DNA of 64,000 nt from Omphalotus guepiniiformis (lineage: Eukaryota > Basidiomycota > Agaricomycetes > Agaricales > Omphalotaceae): the NCBI GenBank assembly GCA_028554645.1, contig JAQOOI010000021.1, positions 1,364,001 to 1,428,000 on the forward strand. The letters run 5' to 3'. The number at the start of each line of letters is the position of its first letter. Within the stretch, counting starts at the first letter, position 1. Shown here piece by piece: positions 56,562 through 64,000 of this stretch. A program made the position numbers and the translations under genes. Below the pieces are notes generated by a model, which was given only the letters and a program-made list of their open reading frames with translations, had not been told where the DNA came from and searched no databases.

Positions 56562-56703
56562 TCCTTATTTAGTCACTTCATAACGCTCGATAGGTAGGAA
56601 CTAGAAAGATTTGTAGAGGGACAGGAGTCATTCATATTGGTTCATGAGACGGAAATTACTTGTAGATCTTCCTCGAGGAAACCAAGATACTATGACCGGC
56701 TCG

Positions 56704-57921
56704 TCATTCTGCAATGTAGTAATATAGTATATAGTCAAAATTAGAGCGTCGACGATCAAATACTAAACTCACTGGCCATGTCGCTGGTGAGTCAAGCAGT
56801 AATTTTGCACCCTTTGAGTTGCATATGTCTCGTAGAACAAGGTATCCTGGATCGAGAGCAAAGCTATGATCACAGATCATAAGCTTCAACTTTGGCAAAG
56901 ATTGGATGACAGGTTCTAAGGAGGATAGACCTGCACCGTCAGAAGCCCGGCGAATCAAGCTGAGGTGCAGCAGCGTAGGGGGGAGCTCCCGCAATGGTGT
57001 AACCGATGAAAGGACTAAAAGTATTAATTCCTGCAGGTTGTCGCATGACCGCACTATGTCTGCCGAGACCTTGTTGAAATGCATCAAACGCAGTGACTGA
57101 AGCTGGTGACGATGCTTCTGCAACGCATCTCGGATACCAGTGCTTGGAAGATCGCGCAATTCTATGACACTGAGGGTGTCCTCCGAGTTCGCTATGAGCC
57201 AGCGGAAAATAGCTGTGGAGATGCTACGGTACAAGACCAGTTCGTACAGTTTGAAGCCAGGAAAGTTCGGAGGAAGCCTAGCAGCAACCTCGATACCAAC
57301 TGTCAAGAATTGGACTGATGGGAAGAATGAGAGTAGCTCATACAAAATCGGGGATTGAATACTGCAGTTCCCAATAAGAAGTGCGCGCACTTGCGTAGGA
57401 TAAGAAGTATCGGCTGGCATGAGAGATGCCAGGGAAAATATCCCAAAGGCATGAACTTGAAGTTCGTACAACCTCGTACAGCAAGTCAGGAACCATCTGA
57501 AGTCATCAATTTCGCAAAATTGATGCGGTTCCAATGGCGCGACCATAAAGGAATCGTTCCTCAACCGCAGTTCCAGAATTCTGACATAACCACACAAGGT
57601 CTGCCAGCGCAAGGCTGATTCATCGAGAGACAGAGAATAGTATTTCGTTTTGCGCGCAAAACGAGAAGCAGCGTTAATCGTGACATGATTGAAGAGCAGG
57701 CTCTGAGATGGTGTACGCCACGTTGAATTGATTAGAGAGCATGATGCCAAAGTCTGGTAGTCCGGCGTTCTGTCTGGCCTAAAGTTTCCTATAGTCTTGT
57801 TCTTATAGTATAATTGATCTAGGACACATAAGATGAGCTCGACAGGTAAGTCACTATGCATGGGGTGTACGAAGCTGAACGTTGATGGTCGTTCAAGTTG
57901 ACGCCGGGGTAGGTGTGACAA
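56704..57921 (-). CDS. F-box-like protein
   Basis: A single-exon gene of 405 residues starting MSHLPRRQLERPSTFSFVHP; the next Met (MHSDLPVELILCVLDQLYY) is an alternative start that begins directly with the F-box. The motif LPVELILCVLDQLYYKNKTI and YQTLASCSLINSTWRTPSQS is the F-box helix set seen in large families of Agaricomycete proteins. The remaining 330 residues show irregular Leu-rich segments (LSVIELRDLPSTGIRDALQK, LQSLRLMHFNKVSADIVRSC, NLQELILLVLSSVTPLREL) like LRR-type substrate-binding domains. Presumed substrate adaptor for an SCF ubiquitin ligase; substrate unknown. Divergent from RAD50 with 209 bp between starts. Confidence 0.8.
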   Translation of the reverse strand: MSHLPRRQLERPSTFSFVHPMHSDLPVELILCVLDQLYYKNKTIGNFRPDRTPDYQTLASCSLINSTWRTPSQSLLFNHVTINAASRFARKTKYYSLSLDESALRWQTLCGYVRILELRLRNDSFMVAPLEPHQFCEIDDFRWFLTCCTRLYELQVHAFGIFSLASLMPADTSYPTQVRALLIGNCSIQSPILYELLSFFPSVQFLTVGIEVAARLPPNFPGFKLYELVLYRSISTAIFRWLIANSEDTLSVIELRDLPSTGIRDALQKHRHQLQSLRLMHFNKVSADIVRSCDNLQELILLVLSSVTPLRELPPTLLHLSLIRRASDGAGLSSLEPVIQSLPKLKLMICDHSFALDPGYLVLRDICNSKGAKLLLDSPATWPVSLVFDRRRSNFDYILYYYIAE

Positions 57922-57969
57922 ATATGTACGAGGTCACAAGAGGTAACAGGTCTGTAACAGGCTGTAACA

Positions 57970-58007
57970 GGCGCGTCACTGGCGCGTCCTTTGTGACATT
58001 TCGCGTC
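57970..58007. promoter_or_regulatory. Cluster of MBF/E2F-like sites upstream of RAD50
   Basis: GGCGCGTC occurs twice (57970-57977, 57981-57988) and TTTCGCGTC once (57999-58007), 124-160 bp before the RAD50 start. Just upstream CTGTAACAGG is repeated (57952-57961, 57962-57971). CGCG-core sites are typical of G1/S-regulated promoters; binding is inferred. Confidence 0.45.
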
Positions 58008-58130
58008 AGCTTGCCACTCACAACATAACTTCAAAACAACTGATTTTCTCAATTTCCCTTATAATCCTTGGATATCCATATATCTGTATTACTCTTTATT
58101 TGAGTAAACCACCTCACCAAGTTCAACGCC

Positions 58131-61100
58131 ATGTCTTCGTTGAACAAGCTAGCGATTCGCGGTATACGTTCTTTCGATGACAAGCAAATCTCTGTTATCG
58201 AGTTCTTCTCACCTGTTACTGTCATTGTTGGACATAATGGAAGCGGTAAAACGACCATTATCGAGTGCTTGAAGTATGCTACTACCGGAGACCAGCCCCC
58301 TAATACTCGTGGTGGCGCATTCGTCCATGACCCGAAAATGGCCAATGAGAAGGAGGTCAAAGCGCAAGTCAAACTTCGCTTTCATGCTGCGAATGGGACA
58401 AGGATGCTTGCCGTCAGAAACTTGAGCGTTACGGCAAAGAAGACTGCAGGACTGACTATGAAGACGTTGGAAGGTATCTTAGCATTGTCTGATACAAACG
58501 TGGAGAAAGGTGGCAAGGTGTGTCTTATGAGAGATTTCCTTGATACACAGCAACTTATTCCACGTAGAGGGGTGTCATTTCTACTAAATGTGCGGAGATG
58601 GACACCGAAATTCCGCAACTATTAGGCGTCTCGAAGTCTGTGCTTGAAAATGTGATATTCTGTCATCAAGAAGACTCCTACTGGCCTCTTGCCGAACCAT
58701 CCATCCTCAAGAAAAAGTTTGATGATATCTTTGAAGCAACTCGGTAGGCAATCGTTATTCATCTTCACAAGGCGCTAACGCTGCTACTCGTCTGCCAGAT
58801 ATACTAAGGCGCTCGATAATATTAAAGCTCTCCGCAAAGATCGGGTAGCTGAACTTAAGGCTGAAAACGAACGTCTCGAGGGTCTTGCTCGGGAGAAGTC
58901 ACATGCTGATAAATTACGAGCACGGATTTCTGATCTCTCGTCGACCATCGCGTCGAAGGAGATTGAATACGATGAGGCCAAAAGGGAATATGAAGCTGTT
59001 GTTGAAGCTAATCAGAAATACTACGAGTATGCCACCCGGTTTCGTGAAATTTATACGAAGGTAGAGTCACTGGAGGAGAAGAAAACCAGCCATCAAAACG
59101 ATTATGAGGATGCAAGGATGAATCTGCAGGAGGTAGTAGGTATGTGTCACACGATCTGTGTTCACGGGCTTTATTCTTACATCCCTTGTTAGGCACTGAT
59201 GAGGAACTGCAGCAGCGCCTTGACCGCTTTTCTGAACACATCAATACTCAGAAGCAAGCACGGAAAGTAGAGGAAGACCGCAAGCAAGATCTCGATGATG
59301 ACTTGGCCCAGGCGCGTAAAACGCAACTGGCGCTTGTGAGTGAACGGTCTGAGCATGCTGCCATGGCTAGGGTAAGTTCGATGGTGTGCATGTTACTCCA
59401 TTCTGACGTATGCACTCTCTCACAGCAACAAGAGCAACGCATCAAAGAACGTGAGCAGCTAATCAAAGAAATTAGTGAGAAGTTTGGGATCAAAGGCTTC
59501 AGTCATGAGCATCTAGAAGCCTCCAAAGTTGTTGAGTTCATCTCGAGGCTGGAGGACTTTAGGCGCTCACAAAACAACGAATTGGAGAGGTATCAGGTGT
59601 GTCCTGTCTTTGCTCTGACTAGTTTCTATATACTCATAACAATGCTCTAGGGAGAAAGGAAGGCTTCGCAGGAGGAGTACAATGCTCAGTCGAGACAACT
59701 GGCAGCAGAACTTGAGAAGCACAAAGCGAGTCGAGCTACTCTCCGCCAGCAAATCGTGAGCATACCTTCTAATTTCACTCTCTGTTCGGTCTCGACTCAT
59801 TTTTATCAATCTGCAGCAAGAACGCAATTCATCCATATCCACGGCTGAACGTGCACTGGATAACTGTCAGGAGCTTTCTTCGGAGTTGAATATTGTATTG
59901 GGTGATATGGAGGAGAAGAACAGACGGTTGGAAAAGCTGAAATCTGAGATGAAGGCTGCGAAATACGATGAAAAACTCTCTGACAATGCGGAGAAACGAA
60001 GAGTCGCTGACAGTCGCCGAGACGCTCTCAATTCCGAGTTTGTATCCTTGAACATGCAAGCTGAATCACGCGCAAATCTCAATCTGAAACGCAAGGACTT
60101 GAAGATGAAGAAGAGCGAAATAGATCAAATGTAAGTGCGTTCAGCTGTTCAGTCATCGTCTGCGAGTAATACGTTTCGTAGTGTCGAGCTTGCCAATAAG
60201 AAGTTCCATGACCTGGTGGGCAGGGACGTTGATGCTAACTCCATAGAAGAAGAGGTGGAACGTATTTCGCAGTAAGGTGCTATAATCAACGAATCCTCAC
60301 ATTCGCTGATCCCGCTATGGCTTAGAGAGAAGGATGAACAAGTCTCTGAACTCGAAAGCAGACTCAATACCGCCAACGCGGCAATGCAGAAAGCACAAGC
60401 AGTGTTGTCCGATAAGAAGAACCTTTTCAAGGTCCGGAGTGAGGAACTGAAAGGTAGATTGCATCTACAGCTTCTGCCACATGATTGATCCTTTATGTAG
60501 TTGCGATCAGTCAGTTGAAAGGTGACTATGGGCAGTGGGACACCTTCGATGAAGCTCTCAAGGACGCCGTAGAACAAACTGAGCATCTCCGTATGTCAGT
60601 GTCACATTCATATGTATGCAGGACTGCATATTGATGCATGCTGGATCCAGTGTTGTCAATAATGCAACGGAAAACAAGCAAGTCTTCAAGAAACTGCTTA
60701 GAGAGGGTAAGGCTGCCAAGAAGTGTACTGTATGTACTCGCCACCTCAACGAGAAGGAAATGTCTGTCTTTGAGGCATATGTATGTCATGATGTTGATAT
60801 TGGTCACTATTTCCGATGACAAACTCTCTTTCAGCTAAATGAGGAGATCAAGAAAGCTTCACCAGAAAAACTCCAGACTGACAAACAAGAGCTAAAGGAC
60901 TGGGAGGAAGAATTGGAGCGTCTGCAAGAACTTCGACCCAAAGAGGTGGCAAAAAATACTTTACAGGGAAAGGAACTGCCAGAGTTAGAGGCTCAGATCA
61001 CTGAGAACGAAAAGCTGGTGGAGTCATCCAGTCGGGAAGCAGAAGACGTGAGCCTTGAAGTATTTGTTCTTTTCCCCTTAGCCCTGATGTCTATGCCTCT

Positions 61101-63248
61101 TTCGCAAGTTGTCGAGCCAACTCACAACCCTCAAACGGGAATACCGAGACATTCAGGCGCTTAAAGAGCACGGCAAGACTGTTTCGAGGCTTCAAAAGGA
61201 TGTCACACGCCTGCGACAGGAAGTGCAGAACATTGAGAACGAGCTTGCATCTTCGGGTTCAACAAAGACTGCGGAGGATGTGCAACGTGAGATCGAGGCA
61301 CTAGGCTCAGAACTGTATGTGAGCGTCTCAAGTAGTACGGTGCAAACTTTTCAATTTGACCTTCCAGCCGCGCATTGGAAAAAGAAAACGTTTCCCTTAC
61401 TAAAGACCGCGACCGTCAACTCACGATCATCCGCAACATTGAAGGTGACATTCACCAAATGCAGCTTCAGGAGAGCGAGTTGAACAGCAAGATCAAGGAG
61501 AAGGACAACTACGAGGGGCAGATTGAGCAGTGGAAAAGGGATATCAGCGATATGAACAACCGTATCAAGGTTCTGACAGCCGTAAAATTGCTGGACGCCG
61601 CTGAACTTGCCTCATTTACAGATAGCTGAAAAACATGTCGCTGAAGCTCAAGGACCTATCGATGCCTTGGATTCGCAGTATCGAGATCAACAGAAAGACT
61701 TGGATGAGAAAATCTCGAATCTCTCAAGTCTCGCGCAGCAGCTGAACCGTAGCGTCGACAAGCTCCATGATACTCAAAAACAGGTAGAAAGATACAACAT
61801 CTCATTCCTGCGAGCAAACAAAAGCTTGACCGCGGTTTCAATCCTAGATACGTCCAACAGAAAAGGGCTCAGCTTCAACAACAATGCGAGGAGAAGCTCG
61901 AAGAATCGAAAGCACAAGTGAAGGATCTTGAGAGCCGGATGGAACAGGCTCGAGAAAAGCTTGCAAAGATCGACAAAGAGGTCAATGAAAGTGGATCGAC
62001 AGTCGCAAATTTGCGAGATAATATCCGTGTCCGCAAGTTACTGCAACAGATCAAAGATATCCAGGCTGAGATCGAGACTTACGACATGGAGGAAGCTGCA
62101 AAGGCCCGCCGTACTTTCAGTGAAAAGTGGACTGTCGCAAAACGGAAAGAAGATGATCTCCAGACCCGCGTAAGTCATGCTGATGTTTTCGCTCATGCTG
62201 GAATTCACTGTCATTTACGCACAGTATTCGCACATTGGTGGGGAGCTCAGTTCCTACAGAGTTCAACTTGAAACCTGGGAGAGCGATCTTAGGAAAGATT
62301 TCAAAAACATCAATAAGCGTTACACTGATCAACTCATTAAAGTCAAGGTAGTTCTGGTTCCAGTATTAGGAAGGACGAGATGATGACTTATTCTTCCGTC
62401 AGATGTCTGATATGGCAAACAATGATCTCGAGAAGTACGCGAAAGCACTCGATAAGTAAGTAGGACTATAGACTTCTTCACGGCGTATCTCACAGGATGT
62501 TTCTTCAGCGCGATCATGAAATATCATGGACTCAAGATGGAGGAAGTCAATGACACGATGAGACATTTGTGGAATAAGACCTATCAAGGCACGGGTAAGC
62601 ATGACTTGCCAGTATTCTATATTTCAGGTCTTGATGTTCCTTCTTCTAGACATCGATGGAATCAAGATTCGGTCCGACGTTGAAGGTGGTGCAAATAAAC
62701 GAACGTACAACTATCGAGTCAGTCCCAATTATTTACACAAAAGCGTACTTCCTAACACCGGTCTGCGTCCAGGTGGTAATGACGAAAGACCAGGTGGAGA
62801 TGGACATGCGAGGGCGGTGCTCAGCGGGTCAGAAAATGTTAGCTTCCATCATCATTCGGCTTGCGTTGTCAGATTCATTTGGCCAAAATTGCGGTATCCT
62901 CGCACTGGATGAACCCACAAATGCACTTGACACTGAAAATATAGATGCTCTTGCATCTAGCCTCGTGGAGTAAAACGGTAGCTTTGTCGGAAGATTGTAA
63001 TGATACTGATTCACTCTTTTGTCTAGCATAATCAATGAACGGAAAAACCACTCAAACTTCCAGCTCATCATCATCACACATGACGAGAATTTCCTTCGGA
63101 AGCTGGGCCAGAGCGATGTTATGGAGTATTACTGGTACAGTGTTTCACGGATGTGCCTACTCCTTGGTCTAATGACTTGTTCCCCTGCAGGCGTGTTTCG
63201 AGAGATGCAAGGCAGAAATCAGTAATAGAACGTCAGCGGTTCCGGTAG
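58131..63248 (+). CDS. RAD50: DNA repair ATPase RAD50
   Basis: SMC-like ATPase of the MRE11-RAD50-NBS1 complex in double-strand break repair. Start at 58131 ([20 protein letters not shown]). Walker A is [17 protein letters not shown]; the Q-loop is [16 protein letters not shown] after an intron at 58519-58570. Two long coiled-coil arms (58800-60600 and 60840-62530) flank the zinc hook, [14 protein letters not shown], whose two Cys codons are at 60724 and 60733. The C-terminal ATPase half has the signature [20 protein letters not shown] and Walker [14 protein letters not shown], then [20 protein letters not shown] and [11 protein letters not shown] with the H-loop His. The final exon reads [18 protein letters not shown] and ends at TAG 63246-63248. 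About 15-20 introns. All key motifs are intact. Confidence 0.95.
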
Positions 63249-64000
63249 ACTGTGAGGGTTCTACTTCCATCGTCTTTCGCCGTAGGGTGGTCTGTTCTAC
63301 TTCTGATGTATTGTTATCCCGGTGACTGTCATTTCTATTGCATCTTCATAAACTATCTCTTGGCTTTGAGCAACTGCAAAAGCTTCCGAATTGACAGGAG
63401 GGTACAATGAGGTACGTGCCAGCAGTTATCCAAATCGTTCTCGGCCCTACAGTCGAATTATCCTGCTAAAGCAAACATGTCTGTGCCCCTCTTCATCTAA
63501 CAGCGTAACGCAGCTGAGTAACGGCCCGTTTTATGTTCAAGACCATATCTATTTGAGATGATATTACTAGCCATGGATGCAACACATGCAGCAACTCTAG
63601 GGAAGGGCGTACCAGGTTGTTTTCTTTCACAGATTTCTATGTCGGCGCACGGTCACTGTTTGCGATATATCGCTATAGCCAAGCCATCCAAGATACAATG
63701 CAAAGCTGTCTTCGCAAGCAAATGTACTGTACAGGGTCAGACAGAACGGTCAGGCATTGCGCGATCATCTGATGATTTCCTGTTTGCTTCGTTTCCTTAC
63801 TGTGGCGCGATGTTTTGGAGTCTTCATAGTCCTCCACGAGTATTTGACAGCTAAGCGGCAAGAAATCATCCGAGAAGGGGTATAGAGAATGAAGCTATCA
63901 CATAGACTATTCAGTGCAGTAGGATTACGAACTTGAGGGGGCCACGTCGAGTAGGGAGGTACTTAGGCAGCCGAGATTTCCGAACACGGAAAGTATGGAT
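63249..64000. other. Downstream of RAD50, no gene recognised
   Basis: The last 752 bp hold the RAD50 3' untranslated region and further sequence. Frames of 60-98 codons occur on both strands but lack recognisable domains, and none has a convincing splice pattern. Confidence 0.4.

Noticed and set aside
56371..56583. A 70-residue frame with a polytyrosine tract.
   Set aside because: It exists only because a TAC repeat reads as Tyr; no other coding evidence.
1..64000. A biosynthetic gene cluster around the oxygenase or the two glycoside hydrolases.
   Set aside because: Neighbours are housekeeping genes; no synthase, P450, transporter or pathway regulator lies nearby.
1..64000. tRNA genes, rRNA, CRISPR arrays.
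   Set aside because: No B-box GGTTCGANTCC with a matching acceptor stem, no rRNA sequence and no spaced direct repeats were found by eye.

Overview
This is nuclear DNA from a filamentous basidiomycete, most likely an Agaricomycete. Genes are packed tightly on both strands and most are cut by many 50-60 nt GT-AG introns with very short exons. The proteome is plainly fungal (SEN1, SEC14, TORC2 SIN1, GH71 alpha-1,3-glucanase), and several proteins belong to lineages I know mainly from mushroom-forming fungi. I see no rRNA, tRNA, CRISPR, plasmid or viral genes. Protein families were recognised by eye; exon limits are given only where I could follow the reading frame across splice sites.

Layout. 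0-14 kb: NDC1 (5' truncated), SEC14, a GDLD-motif conserved protein, a small heat-shock protein, an ARC1-type tRNA-binding cofactor, a 2-oxoglutarate/Fe(II) oxygenase, a histone-fold protein, a zinc-knuckle protein, mitochondrial ribosomal protein uL6m and the V-ATPase c-type proteolipid. 14-29 kb: SGF29 (SAGA), translin, the large SEN1 helicase and the DEAH helicase ECM16/DHR1. 29-33 kb: an unassigned membrane protein and a TRAF-type RING protein. 32.5-37.3 kb: a GH35 beta-galactosidase gene split by a 464-bp non-autonomous DNA transposon. 38-48 kb: a two-helix membrane protein, SIN1 (TORC2), a GH71 glucanase, a single-pass surface protein and V-ATPase subunit d. 48-58 kb: a large conserved basidiomycete protein, complex I assembly factor NDUFAF6, GINS subunit PSF1, complex II assembly factor SDHAF1, mitochondrial ribosomal protein uL29m and an F-box protein. 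58-63 kb: RAD50.

The genes are mostly housekeeping and form no biosynthetic cluster. Themes recur: two V-ATPase subunits, two mitochondrial ribosomal proteins, two respiratory-complex assembly factors, two genome-maintenance genes (PSF1, RAD50) with MBF-like promoter motifs, and two secreted glycoside hydrolases. Many neighbours are divergent with 90-300 bp between start codons.

The clearest unusual event is the transposon in the last part of the GH35 gene. It has perfect 23-bp terminal inverted repeats and a perfect 10-bp target duplication. It lies inside a coding exon and makes a stop codon exactly at its junction, while the rest of the gene still reads cleanly on both sides. Other points of interest are two GC-AG introns in adjacent genes, a tandem telomere-like motif between divergent genes, stop-free 57-nt introns in two genes, and a 17-nt microexon carrying RING zinc ligands.
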